A stretch of 45,890 bases of DNA from Pseudomonadales bacterium (lineage in GTDB: Bacteria; Pseudomonadota; Gammaproteobacteria; Pseudomonadales; Pseudohongiellaceae): positions 1 to 45,890 of the forward strand of contig JALREE010000292.1 of NCBI GenBank assembly GCA_023256835.1. The letters are read 5' to 3'. Under the pieces are notes generated by a model. It searched no databases. It saw only the letters and a list, made by a program, of their open reading frames with translations, and was not told the DNA's origin. This document shows, in pieces, positions 7,553-15,479 of this stretch. The first letter of the stretch is position 1, and each line of letters starts with the position of its first letter. The position numbers and the translations under genes are program-made.

Positions 7553-8653
7553 TCAGGGCTGCGCCTGCGTGTGCGGCATCAGGTGGATCAGCTCGCCGCG
7601 CAGACGCACCTGCAGGGTCTGTCCCTCCGCCAGGGCATGGCGCCTGGCCACATGGCGCGGCACGCTCATCGTGAGCGTGTCGCCGCCGCACAGCAGCATC
7701 ACCCGCAGCTGTTCTCCCAGGGCCAGGATGCGTGTCACCTGCACCGGCACGGCATTGTCCAGCGCCTGCTGCTGTGTCGACTGGCTGCCGAGCAGCATCA
7801 CGCCAGTGCCGGGAACCGCCCACATCACCGCATCGCCGGGCACCATGTGCGACTGGCGGGCAATCCGCAGTTCCCGCTCCTGCCAGCTCAATACACTGCA
7901 CTCCTGCTCGTGACGCAGCAGGATGCCGGCGAACAGATTGCGCATCCCCAGCATCCTGGCCACGGCCGCGCTGGCCGGGGCCCGCAACAGTTCGTCCGGG
8001 GTCGCCGTCTGCAGGATGCTGCCATGATCGAGCATGCACATGCGGTCGGCGAGCAGCGTCGCCTCGTCCAGATCATGGGTGACCAGGATCACCGGCATGC
8101 GCAGTTCCTCGCGCAGCTCCGCCAGCTCGTGGTACAGGGTCTCGCGGGTGGCGCGATCCACGGCCGAGAAGGGTTCGTCCAGCAACAGGATCTGTGGCTC
8201 CCGGGCCAGTGCGCGGGCTACGGCCACGCGCTGCTGCTGCCCGCCCGACAGTTCTCGCGGCAGCCGTTCTTCCAGACCCTGCAGGTGCATGCGCGCCAGC
8301 CAGCGTCGCGCACGCAGCCGGCGCTCTCCCGCAGGCAGCTCGAGCATCGCCGCCGCCACATTGTCCAGTGCGCTCAGGTGCGGGAACAGCGCGAACTGCT
8401 GGAACACCATGCCCACTCGACGCTGCCGGGTTGGCATACAGAGCCGCGATTGGCTGTCGAACCACACCACGCCGTTGCATTCGATCCGACCCTGAACACT
8501 CTGATGCAGCCCGGCGATGCTGCGCAGCAGCGTCGTCTTGCCACTGCCCGAGGGACCGACCAGCGCGAGCACCTCGCCCGGCGCGCAGTGCAGTGTGGCA
8601 TCCAGGGGAATCGGCGCGTGCTGCCGCACGCTCAGGTGCAGACCGTCAGACAT
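7553..8653 (-). CDS. modC: Molybdate ABC transporter ATP-binding protein ModC
   Basis: A 366-residue ABC ATPase that powers molybdate import. Walker A is GPSGSGKTT near residue 39, the signature is LSGGQQQR near 136, Walker B is ILLLDEPFS near 156 and the switch His is in VTHDLDEA. The C-terminal third (from about 235) has two short beta-rich segments like the Mop/TOBE oxyanion-binding fold. Length matches ModC (about 350-370). The start at 8653 overlaps the end of modB by 8 bases, the expected order for modABC, and was preferred over the frame's upstream ATG at 8686, which lies inside modB. It is the last gene of a leftward operon. Related sulfate, iron or tungstate ATPases are alternatives, but its neighbours make molybdate most likely. 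Confidence 0.88.
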   Translation of the reverse strand: MSDGLHLSVRQHAPIPLDATLHCAPGEVLALVGPSGSGKTTLLRSIAGLHQSVQGRIECNGVVWFDSQSRLCMPTRQRRVGMVFQQFALFPHLSALDNVAAAMLELPAGERRLRARRWLARMHLQGLEERLPRELSGGQQQRVAVARALAREPQILLLDEPFSAVDRATRETLYHELAELREELRMPVILVTHDLDEATLLADRMCMLDHGSILQTATPDELLRAPASAAVARMLGMRNLFAGILLRHEQECSVLSWQERELRIARQSHMVPGDAVMWAVPGTGVMLLGSQSTQQQALDNAVPVQVTRILALGEQLRVMLLCGGDTLTMSVPRHVARRHALAEGQTLQVRLRGELIHLMPHTQAQP

Positions 8654-9320
8654 GGGCTTGTCTCGTCTGCAGTCGTGACGTGGCAAGGTAAGACAGGCTG
8701 ATCGCCGCCAGGGAAATGCCGAGCAGCACCGCGGACATCAGCCCGGCGGCCTCGTTGTCGAAGGCCTGCACGCGGTCATAGATCGCGATGGCGATGGTGC
8801 GGGTCTCGCCCGGGATGCTGCCGCCCACCATGAGCACCACGCCGAATTCACCCAGGGTATGGGCGAAGGTCAGCACCAGGGCCGACAGGATGCCTGGCCA
8901 GGCCAGAGGCAGTTCGATGCGCAGCAGGATCTGCCAGGGGCTCATGCCGCAGCAACGGCCCGCTTCGCGCACTTCCGGCGCAATCGCCTCGAAGGCGCGC
9001 TGCATCGGCTGGATGGCGAAGGGCAGATTGAAAATGACCGAGGCGATCAGCAGACCGGCGAAGGAGAAGGTGAGCTGCTGTCCGAACACGGCCTCCCAGG
9101 CGCGGCCGAAGGGCGAACCGGCGCCCATGGCCACCAGCAGGTAGAACCCCAGCACGGTGGGCGGCACCACCAGCGGCAGAGCTACCAGCGCTTCCAGCAG
9201 ACTCTTGCCCCGCACCGGCGTCCAGGCCAGGCGTCGACCCGACCAGATGCCGATGGGCAGCAGGATCAGCATCGTCCAGAGGGACAGTTCCAGGGATAGC
9301 AGCAGGGCGGTCCAGTCCAT
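8646..9320 (-). CDS. modB: Molybdate ABC transporter permease ModB
   Basis: A 224-residue inner-membrane permease with about five membrane spans, the usual size for ModB. It carries the EAA-type loop around residues 130-160 (EVREAGRCCGMSPWQILLRIELP), which contacts the ATPase, and PLVVPPTVLGFYLL near residue 50, a hallmark of ModB. The ending GVVLMVGGSIPGETRTIAIAI is also characteristic. It begins 6 bases after modA and overlaps modC by 8 bases, so the three are surely one transcription unit. It forms the channel through which molybdate delivered by ModA enters the cytoplasm. Confidence 0.9.
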   Translation of the reverse strand: MDWTALLLSLELSLWTMLILLPIGIWSGRRLAWTPVRGKSLLEALVALPLVVPPTVLGFYLLVAMGAGSPFGRAWEAVFGQQLTFSFAGLLIASVIFNLPFAIQPMQRAFEAIAPEVREAGRCCGMSPWQILLRIELPLAWPGILSALVLTFAHTLGEFGVVLMVGGSIPGETRTIAIAIYDRVQAFDNEAAGLMSAVLLGISLAAISLSYLATSRLQTRQAHV

Positions 9321-9326
9321 GTCCGC

Positions 9327-10112
9327 TCAATCCTCGGCCGGTACGGCGAAACCGTGGCGACGCAGAATGGCCTGCGCTGCCGGCTGCTGCAGATAGTCGT
9401 AAAACGCGGCAATGGCCGGCGAGGCATTCTTCAGCATCACCATGCGCTGGCGCAGCGGGCTGTGCCAGTGCTCGGGCAACAGGGCATAGGTGCCCAGCGC
9501 CGCCACATTCGGAGCCAGTGCCAGCGAGTAGGCGATGATACCCCCCTGGGCGTTGCCGGAGGCCGCGAACTGCGCGGCCTGCGAGACATTCTCGCCCAGC
9601 ACGAGAGCCGGTTGCAGGGCATCCCACAGTCCAGCGTGACGCAGGGCTTCCTCGGCGCGGGCGCCATAGGGCGCGTGTTCCGGGCTGGCGATCGCGAAGC
9701 GGCGGATCTCGCCCCGCTGCAGGGCGGCGCGCAGGCCGTTCAGATCGGCGTCCACCGCCAGCGGCGAGCCTTGCGGGGCAAACACCGCGAGGCGCCCGAT
9801 GGCATAAAGCTGGCCTTCGTCGCGCGTCAGACCTTGCTCGGCGAGCCGGGTCACGAAGCTTTCGTCGGCCGACAGGAACAGCTCGAAGGGCGCGCCTTCG
9901 ACAATCTGCCGATAGAAATTCCCTGAGGAGCCGAACACCAGCTGAATCGGGTGTCCGCGGTCGCGCGCGAACAGTGTCTGGACTTCCTGCAGCGCGAACT
10001 GCAGATCGGAGGCGGCCGCCACGGTCGGTGTCTGCCCATGGCCGGCCGTGAACGGCAGCAAGCAGGCCAGGACGATGGCGCCGAGGCGGCGCAGCGGTCG
10101 GACGGGGGACAT
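9327..10112 (-). CDS. modA: Periplasmic molybdate-binding protein ModA
   Basis: A 261-residue periplasmic binding protein, first gene of modABC. A signal peptide spans about residues 1-27 (MSPVRPLRRLGAIVLACLLPF, cleavage near GHG). The mature protein starts with VAAASDLQFAL, the ModA motif whose Ser contacts the oxyanion. GSSGNFYRQI near residue 63 and PFELFLSADES near 77 are the other binding segments, and GGIIAYSLAL lies in the second lobe. Length matches ModA (about 255). Its upstream region holds a ModE-type palindrome, so expression is probably shut off when molybdate is plentiful. Tungstate may also be bound; sequence alone does not separate the two. Confidence 0.9.
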   Translation of the reverse strand: MSPVRPLRRLGAIVLACLLPFTAGHGQTPTVAAASDLQFALQEVQTLFARDRGHPIQLVFGSSGNFYRQIVEGAPFELFLSADESFVTRLAEQGLTRDEGQLYAIGRLAVFAPQGSPLAVDADLNGLRAALQRGEIRRFAIASPEHAPYGARAEEALRHAGLWDALQPALVLGENVSQAAQFAASGNAQGGIIAYSLALAPNVAALGTYALLPEHWHSPLRQRMVMLKNASPAIAAFYDYLQQPAAQAILRRHGFAVPAED

Positions 10113-10144
10113 CAGAGACGCTCCAGAGAGGGGGGCGGAACCAT

Positions 10145-10170
10145 GCGCTGTATCATTTCATATACAGCGC
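10145..10170 (-). promoter_or_regulatory. ModE-type operator upstream of modA
   Basis: A perfect inverted repeat, GCGCTGTAT / ATACAGCGC, with an 8-base centre (CATTTCAT), lies 33 bases before the modA ATG. Known ModE sites have CGnTATAT-type arms of the same size and spacing. ModE bound to molybdate represses modABC in E. coli. No modE gene is in the window, so the regulator must be encoded elsewhere. Confidence 0.7.
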
Positions 10171-10199
10171 AGGGGCGTCCAGCCGGGCGTCGGCAGGGC

Positions 10200-11279
10200 T
10201 CAGGACAGCCAGTCGAAGTGGCGCGTGAGCGCCGTCAGCTTGAAGCCGCGGGTCTGCTCGCGGGCCTCGGGGTTGGTGTCGTACTTCACATCAGGGCCCT
10301 GCAGCAGGCGGGTCTGGAAGCTGTCGAGGTCGAACATGACCAGGCTGGCCCGTTCGTCCTGCCCTTGCAGCGAGGCAGGGGCGAGGCGCGGGGCCTGGGC
10401 GAACAGCAGGGCACGGTCCAGGGGCGACCATTGCAGGTTGTAGATCACGTCCTGCGTGCTGAGGACTGTCACGGGGGAATTCGGCAATTCCATGGAACCC
10501 AGCAGCAGGCTGGAGCCCTCGTCCCCGTAGCGCACCATGGCGAAGAGACGGCCATCGCTGGACACCACGGGCTGCGTGCCGGACAGCGGGCTGATCTCGA
10601 GCCCCGGTGTCGCGTCATCCACCAGCGTGGCTGACGCCGGCTCGAACCGTCCGCCCAGTCCGCGCTGGGCAGCCGTCTCGCTGCTCAGCGTGATGTCGGC
10701 CAGCGGATAGGCGGCCGGCGTCGTGGCGTCGGCTGTCAGCAGGCTTTGCGCCCCAAGAAGCATGACGGCGCCGAGTGCCAGGCTCAAGGCTCCCCCCAGC
10801 AGCGGCCGTGCCGGCCCATCCATGCGCAGGTGCGGCATGCCTGCGGCAGGTCGCAGCAGGACCGGCTGGGCAGCGGCGGGTTTGCTGTCGCAGTTCATCT
10901 GCACGTCCTGCACGCGGCAATGGGAGGCCAGCCGGTAGCCGGTCTTGGGGATGGTATCGATCAGCGAGGCATCCGTGCTGTCGGTTTCCAGACGCCGGCG
11001 CAGTTCGGAAACGGCCCGAGTCAGGGAATTCTCGTTCACCACCACGCGCGGCCACAGCTGCTCGATCAGGCTCTCGCGGCTCAGCACGCGTCCGGGTGTC
11101 GCACATAGCAGGCACAGCAGGCGCATCAGGCGCGGCTCCAGCGAGCGCAGCTCGCCGCTGTCCAGGTGCTGCAGCTGGCGGCTTGCCGGGTCGACGCGCC
11201 AGCACTGCAGAATGAAGGCGCTGCTGCGGGCCTCCACGGCAGGGGAGTGGGTATCGGCACTGCGATGGGTGTCACTCAT
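10200..11279 (-). CDS. ToxR/CadC-like membrane transcriptional regulator
   Basis: A 359-residue one-component regulator. Residues about 22-125 form an OmpR-type winged helix-turn-helix (RLMRLLCLLCATPGRVLSRESL, then VNENSLTRAVSELRRRL and IDTIPKTGYRL), as in CadC and ToxR. After a linker a single membrane span follows at about residues 160-180 (LGGALSLALGAVMLLGA). The C-terminal periplasmic part (about 180-359) contains segments like ISPLSGTQPVVSSDGRLFAMVRYG that resemble TolB-type beta-propeller blades. Such proteins sense a periplasmic signal and bind DNA directly. It is divergent from the Do-family protease at 11547, a natural candidate target, and lies upstream of modABC on the same strand but 87 bases away with an operator between. 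Its signal is unknown. Confidence 0.8.
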   Translation of the reverse strand: MSDTHRSADTHSPAVEARSSAFILQCWRVDPASRQLQHLDSGELRSLEPRLMRLLCLLCATPGRVLSRESLIEQLWPRVVVNENSLTRAVSELRRRLETDSTDASLIDTIPKTGYRLASHCRVQDVQMNCDSKPAAAQPVLLRPAAGMPHLRMDGPARPLLGGALSLALGAVMLLGAQSLLTADATTPAAYPLADITLSSETAAQRGLGGRFEPASATLVDDATPGLEISPLSGTQPVVSSDGRLFAMVRYGDEGSSLLLGSMELPNSPVTVLSTQDVIYNLQWSPLDRALLFAQAPRLAPASLQGQDERASLVMFDLDSFQTRLLQGPDVKYDTNPEAREQTRGFKLTALTRHFDWLS

Positions 11280-11546
11280 GTCGGCCTCTGCGCTTGCGCG
11301 CGCTGGAATCGGTCGCAGGTCGTCACCTGCGCGATGTCTTCTCTTTACGCTGTACGTCTTTTATCCCGATTTGGCTCAGCTTTCCAGTGTGGGACGGTGC
11401 TTCGCCTGTTTCTTCACATTTTCTGGATGAAAACTTCAGCTTTTCCACAGGTATTTCCTTCTCTGCGACCGCACTGTAGCGCCATGAGCTGCTGCAGGGC
11501 GGCTCCAAGGTTCGATCATCCGTATTACGCAAGAGAGGTGTCTGCG

Positions 11547-12944
11547 ATGAACAAACGTGTCGTGAGTCTGGTGTTCATGTTGGGGCTGAGCGCGTTCGCG
11601 TCAAGTTCATCCTTTGCCTTGAGCGAAGAGGCTGCTGGCAACGGGGTGCCGTCGCTGGCGCCTATGCTGGAGCAAGTGACGCCGGCGGTGGTCATCATCT
11701 CCACCGCACGCACTGCCCCGGCCCCCGAGTCCCTGCGCTTCCTGGATGAAGAGGATATGCGCCGCTTCTTCAGCGATCCCTCGGCCCCCCCGGGCCAAAA
11801 TCGTCAGCCCTCCCTGCGCGGCGCCGGCTCGGGCGTGATCGTGGACGCCGACAAGGGCTATGTCGTGACGAATCATCACGTCATCGACGAGGCCGACGTG
11901 ATCACTGTCGAGCTGCAGGATGGGCGCGAGTTCACGGCGAAACTGCTGGGCAGCGATGCCAGCACCGACGTGGCCCTGCTGCAGATCGAGGCCGACAACC
12001 TGCAGGAGCTGCCTTTCGCCAACATGGAGGATCTGCGCGTGGGGGATTACGTGGTGGCCGTCGGCAACCCCTTCGGACTCGGGCAGACCGTGACGCAGGG
12101 CATCGTCAGCGCGCTCGGACGTTCCGGACTGAACAACGAGAACTACGAGGACTTCATCCAGACCGATGCCGCCATCAACATGGGCAATTCCGGCGGCGCG
12201 CTGGTGGACCTGGAAGGTCGGCTGATCGGCATCAACACCGCCATCATCAGCGGCACTGGCACCAATGCCGGGATCGCCTTCGCCGTGCCGGTGGACATGA
12301 TCGCGTCGGTAGTGACGCATCTGGAGCGTGACGGTGAGGTGCGTCGCGGCCAGCTGGGGGTGCAGATCCAGGATCTGAACGCCGCGATGGAGCAGGCGCT
12401 GCAGACGGGTGCCGGCAAGGGCGCTCTTGTCACCAGCGTGGTGCCCGGCAGTGCGGCTGAAGCCGCCGGCATCCAGGCCTCCGATGTCATCGTCGAAGTG
12501 GATGGGCGTCGCATCGAGAGCGGTCGCGAGTTGCGCAACATGATCGGCCTGATGCGCCGTGACCAGGAAGTGGAGCTGCTGGTGTACCGCGATGGCGAGG
12601 CCCAGCGCATCAGCGCGGTGGTGGGCGGTGGTCAGCCAGCCGTGGCTGCCAGCACGCAGGACAGCGGCCGTGCGCTGGCCGACCCGGTCTACCAGGGCGC
12701 CCAGCTGCGCAGCCTGGATGAGGTGGCAGGGGCCGGCGGGCGACGAGGCGTGGAAGTGGTCAGCGTCGAGCAGGGCAGCCCTGCCTGGCAGGCCGGTCTG
12801 CGCGCCGGCGACGTGATCTACGAGGTCAATCGCAGCGAGGTCGCCACGCTGCAGGAATTCAATCAGCGCGTCGACGCCGATGCGCCCGTGACCGCCTTGA
12901 GCGTGCTGCGCGATAACCGTCGCATGCTGGTGATCATGTCCTGA
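11547..12944 (+). CDS. degQ: Do-family (DegQ/MucD-like) periplasmic serine protease
   Basis: A 465-residue periplasmic quality-control protease. The signal peptide spans residues 1-25. The trypsin-like domain has the full triad: His111 in TNHHV, Asp141 in TDVALLQ, and Ser215 in GNSGGALVDL. Two PDZ domains follow (from about 260 and about 375, the second with QAGLRAGDVIYEVN). A Q-linker-like acidic stretch (SLRFLDEEDMRRFF) sits in the N-terminal LA-loop region. Length and two PDZ domains fit DegP, DegQ and MucD; these cannot be told apart by eye. The ATG at 11547 is preceded by GAGAGG 8 bases upstream and begins the signal peptide, whereas the open frame extends far upstream without coding character. 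A strong terminator follows. Confidence 0.92.
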   Translation: MNKRVVSLVFMLGLSAFASSSSFALSEEAAGNGVPSLAPMLEQVTPAVVIISTARTAPAPESLRFLDEEDMRRFFSDPSAPPGQNRQPSLRGAGSGVIVDADKGYVVTNHHVIDEADVITVELQDGREFTAKLLGSDASTDVALLQIEADNLQELPFANMEDLRVGDYVVAVGNPFGLGQTVTQGIVSALGRSGLNNENYEDFIQTDAAINMGNSGGALVDLEGRLIGINTAIISGTGTNAGIAFAVPVDMIASVVTHLERDGEVRRGQLGVQIQDLNAAMEQALQTGAGKGALVTSVVPGSAAEAAGIQASDVIVEVDGRRIESGRELRNMIGLMRRDQEVELLVYRDGEAQRISAVVGGGQPAVAASTQDSGRALADPVYQGAQLRSLDEVAGAGGRRGVEVVSVEQGSPAWQAGLRAGDVIYEVNRSEVATLQEFNQRVDADAPVTALSVLRDNRRMLVIMS

Positions 12945-13001
12945 ATTTGCATCACCAGTGCAAGGCGAGGGTGACAGGTTTCAACACTGTGCCTGACTTT
13001 G

Positions 13002-13037
13002 GCCGGCTGCGGGGCACCCCCAGCCGGCATTTTTTTG
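13002..13037 (+). terminator. Intrinsic terminator after Do-family protease
   Basis: GCCGGCTG (13002-13009) pairs with CAGCCGGC (13021-13028), with an inner GGGG/CCCC pairing, followed by ATTTTTTT. It ends 16 bases before the next gene's ATG, so that gene is read through or uses a promoter overlapping the stem. Confidence 0.85.
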
Positions 13038-13052
13038 CAAAATTCCGGCACC

Positions 13053-14240
13053 ATGCTATTTTCCCGCCCCATCTGCCGTGTGCTTCCGGGGTCTTTCGTC
13101 TTGTCAGCTTCCCTTTCCTGTTCTCGTGTTGTGCTGTGGGCCGCCGCCCTGCTTGTTCCCGTTTCACTTTGCGCCCAGACACCGGGCTACGCCCAGTATG
13201 CGCAGTGGCTCAATGCCAGCGTCGCGGCCAGCACCGTGCCCGGTGTGGCCATGGCGGTGGTGAGTGCCGATCGGGTGCTGGATGTACAGACCTGGGGCGT
13301 GCGCGCCATTGATCAGCCAGCCCCCGTTGACGCGAGCACACTGTTCCGCATCGCCTCGGTGTCCAAGACCTTCGCTGGCGCAGTGGCCGCCACCCTGGTG
13401 CACGAACGCAAGCAGGACTGGGACACGCCGCTGACGAGCATCCTGCCGCAGCTCGCCATCGGCACCGAGCCCAGCAGCCGGAGCCTGACCCTGCGCCATG
13501 TGCTGAGTCACTCCACTGGGCTCATGCCTCATGCCTTCTCCAACATGTTGGACGCCGGTGTGGCCTATCAGAAGATCCAGGAGAAATTCTCCGAGATCCC
13601 CACGGTCTGCCAGCCCGGTCGCTGCTACGGCTACCAGAACGTCGTGTTCTCCCTGGTGTCCGACGTGGTGCAGGTGTCGGAACACATTCCGTATGAGCAG
13701 TTTGTCGAGACCCGCTTGTTCGAGCCGCTGGGCATGACGCGGGCCTCGATGACCCTGGATGACTTCCTGGCGGACACCAATGTCAGTGCGCCCCACCAGC
13801 GCCGGGGCGAACAGTGGCAGACGGTGAGCACCAATGCAGCCTATTACACTGTCGGCCCCGCTGCCGGGGTGAATGCCAGCCTCAATGACATGATCCTCTG
13901 GGCTCAGGCCAATCTGGGTGCCTTCCCCGAGGTGCTGCCGCCCGAGGTCCTGGCTCAGCAGCACGCCCCCGTGGTGGAAACGCCCCACGGCAATTACTTC
14001 AATCGCTGGCCCAATCTCGAACAGGCCTGGTACGGGCTCGGCTGGCGCGTCTTCGACTATGCCGGGCAGCGGGTTGTCCACCATGGCGGCGGGGTGCGGG
14101 GGTTTCGCACGGAGCTGGTGCTGGTGCCGGCCCTGGATATCGGCATGATCGTGCTCTTCAACGCCGAGACGCCGCTGGCCAACGACGTGGTGCCGCATTT
14201 CCTCGATGCCATGCTCACCTCGGGGCTGGCACTGCAATGA
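13053..14240 (+). CDS. Exported serine hydrolase, beta-lactamase/esterase family
   Basis: A 395-residue member of the class C beta-lactamase / penicillin-binding-protein-like family. The N-terminus (residues 1-41) has a hydrophobic signal sequence ending SLCAQ. The catalytic marks are present: Ser102-x-x-Lys105 in ASVSKTFAG, Tyr194-x-Asn196 in GYQNVVF, and a HGG box (VHHGGGVRGF) near residue 350. Many proteins with these motifs are esterases or D-amino-acid peptidases rather than antibiotic-degrading enzymes, so no resistance is claimed. The start at 13053 is the one that gives a normal signal peptide; no strong ribosome site precedes it, and an upstream in-frame ATG at 12999 lies within the terminator region. 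Its stop overlaps the nfsA start (ATGA), so the two are probably co-translated. Confidence 0.82.
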   Translation: MLFSRPICRVLPGSFVLSASLSCSRVVLWAAALLVPVSLCAQTPGYAQYAQWLNASVAASTVPGVAMAVVSADRVLDVQTWGVRAIDQPAPVDASTLFRIASVSKTFAGAVAATLVHERKQDWDTPLTSILPQLAIGTEPSSRSLTLRHVLSHSTGLMPHAFSNMLDAGVAYQKIQEKFSEIPTVCQPGRCYGYQNVVFSLVSDVVQVSEHIPYEQFVETRLFEPLGMTRASMTLDDFLADTNVSAPHQRRGEQWQTVSTNAAYYTVGPAAGVNASLNDMILWAQANLGAFPEVLPPEVLAQQHAPVVETPHGNYFNRWPNLEQAWYGLGWRVFDYAGQRVVHHGGGVRGFRTELVLVPALDIGMIVLFNAETPLANDVVPHFLDAMLTSGLALQ

Positions 14241-14974
14241 CGCCGGTGATCGCGCTTCTCAACAGCCACCGCAGCATCCGCCGCTACTCCAGCACGCCCA
14301 TCGAGGAAGACCTGCTGCAGGCCATTGTGGGTGCCGGTCAGGCGGCGGCCACGTCCAGTTTCCTGCAGGGCTGCACGGTGATTCGCGTGCGCAGTCCGGA
14401 ACGTCGCCAGCAGCTCGCCGCGCTGGCCGGCAATCAGGCTCACGTGCAGAGCGCCGCCGAGTTTCTCGTGCTGTGCGCCGATCTCAAGCGCGCGGCCAAT
14501 GCCTGCGAGCAGCAACACATGGTCTTCGCGGGGGACTGGACCGAACACTTCATCATCGCCACGGTGGACGTCGCCCTGATGGCGCAGAACATGGTGGTGG
14601 CGGCGGAATCGGCAGGGCTGGGCATCTGCTACATCGGTGGCCTGCGCAATCAGCCGCGGGAAGTCAGCGATCTACTGCAGCTGCCGCTGGGGGTCTACCC
14701 GGTGTTTGGACTGTGTCTGGGTTACCCGGACCAGAATCCCGAGTGCAAACCGCGCCTGCCGCTGGATGTGGTCCTCAAGGACGAGGTCTACAGTGAGCAG
14801 GGTGACGCCGAACGCATCGCCCTGTATGACGCGCAGGTGCGGGAGTACTACCGCACGCGCACGGGAGGCGGGCACGGCCAGAGCTGGAGCGAGCAGGTCG
14901 CGGGCCTGCTGAGCGAAAAGGCGCGTCCGCACATGCGCGAGTTTCTCGCGGAACAGGGCTTTCTTCTGCGCTGA
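14237..14974 (+). CDS. nfsA: NfsA-type oxygen-insensitive nitroreductase
   Basis: A 245-residue flavoprotein of the nitroreductase family, NfsA/Frp subgroup. It uses FMN and NADPH to reduce nitro compounds and quinones by two electrons. Marks: NSHRSIRRYSSTPI at the N-terminus (the Arg-Ser-Arg contacts FMN phosphate), AATSSFLQG near residue 36, AAESAGLGICYIGGLRN near 120 and YPVFGLCLGYPDQ near 155. Length (240-250) is typical. It overlaps the previous hydrolase by 4 bases (ATGA), indicating translational coupling. Physiological substrate is unknown. Confidence 0.9.
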   Translation: MTPVIALLNSHRSIRRYSSTPIEEDLLQAIVGAGQAAATSSFLQGCTVIRVRSPERRQQLAALAGNQAHVQSAAEFLVLCADLKRAANACEQQHMVFAGDWTEHFIIATVDVALMAQNMVVAAESAGLGICYIGGLRNQPREVSDLLQLPLGVYPVFGLCLGYPDQNPECKPRLPLDVVLKDEVYSEQGDAERIALYDAQVREYYRTRTGGGHGQSWSEQVAGLLSEKARPHMREFLAEQGFLLR

Positions 14975-15132
14975 AGGACCTCCCTGCGAGCGCACCCGGG
15001 CAGTGGGCTCCGGGGGCTGCGCGAAGGATGAACCTTGTCACAGTTTATCGACAGCGCGGTGCAGGCGCTGGAATTCTGTGAAGCGCTTAACACCCGCCCT
15101 GGCGAGGGCTGGCCATAATGCTGCCGTGATTC

Positions 15133-15149
15133 CTGCCGGTTCCCGGCAG
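15133..15149 (+). promoter_or_regulatory. 5' leader hairpin before the 58-residue gene
   Basis: CTGCCGG and CCGGCAG form a perfect 7-pair stem with a 3-base loop. It lies between a CATAAT -10-like hexamer (15114-15119) and the AGGAG ribosome site at 15176. It may stabilise the transcript 5' end or regulate it. No T-run follows, so it is not a terminator. Confidence 0.4.
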
Positions 15150-15189
15150 CGTTCAGCCACCACCGCCCCCCTGTCAGGAGCCCTGCGAC

Positions 15190-15366
15190 ATGAATGCCAA
15201 CGTGCAAGACATCCGTCACCTTCAGGCCTATAGAGAACTGGTCGTCATTCTGAAGAAGCCGTATCAGGACGTCTACCGCGCCTGTGAAGGCCGCGGCACG
15301 CTGGCGAATGCGCAGATCTGCCACACCTGCAAGGGCAGCGGCCATCGCTGGCTGAAACTGCTCTGA
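15190..15366 (+). CDS. Small CxxC protein with DnaJ-like zinc-finger halves
   Basis: A 58-residue protein. AGGAG lies 9 bases before the ATG, which supports real translation. The N-terminal half (QDIRHLQAYRELVVILKK) looks helical. The second half reads YRACEGRG, a short loop, then ICHTCKGSGHRW. This resembles half of the DnaJ central domain, whose repeats are CxxCxGxG, but the first Cys of the first repeat is Tyr. Three Cys and flanking His could still bind a zinc ion. The gene stands alone between nfsA and an exported methyltransferase, with its own -10-like element and leader hairpin. I do not recognise a named family; a zinc-binding adaptor is an inference. Confidence 0.65.
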   Translation: MNANVQDIRHLQAYRELVVILKKPYQDVYRACEGRGTLANAQICHTCKGSGHRWLKLL

Positions 15367-15479
15367 TCCTGACGGCGCAGCCCCTGTTGCGCGCTTGTGT
15401 CTTTCGCCTGGGTCATCCTCTACAATCGCCCCGACCTCGCTGCACAAGAACAACAATGCCTGCCCAGGAGAAACGTCCC

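Noticed and set aside
11400-11546. Possible sigma-E promoter (GAAAACTTC) upstream of the Do-family protease
   Set aside because: The -35 does not match GGAACTT and no TCAAA-like -10 is found at 16-17 bases; too weak to annotate.
13053-14240. Antibiotic-resistance beta-lactamase
   Set aside because: The S-x-x-K, YxN and HGG motifs are common to esterases and peptidases, and the third box is HGG rather than KTG, so no resistance function is claimed.
15049-15060. DnaA-box-like TTATCGACA and a possible origin signal
   Set aside because: A single site with one mismatch and no cluster or AT-rich unwinding region nearby.
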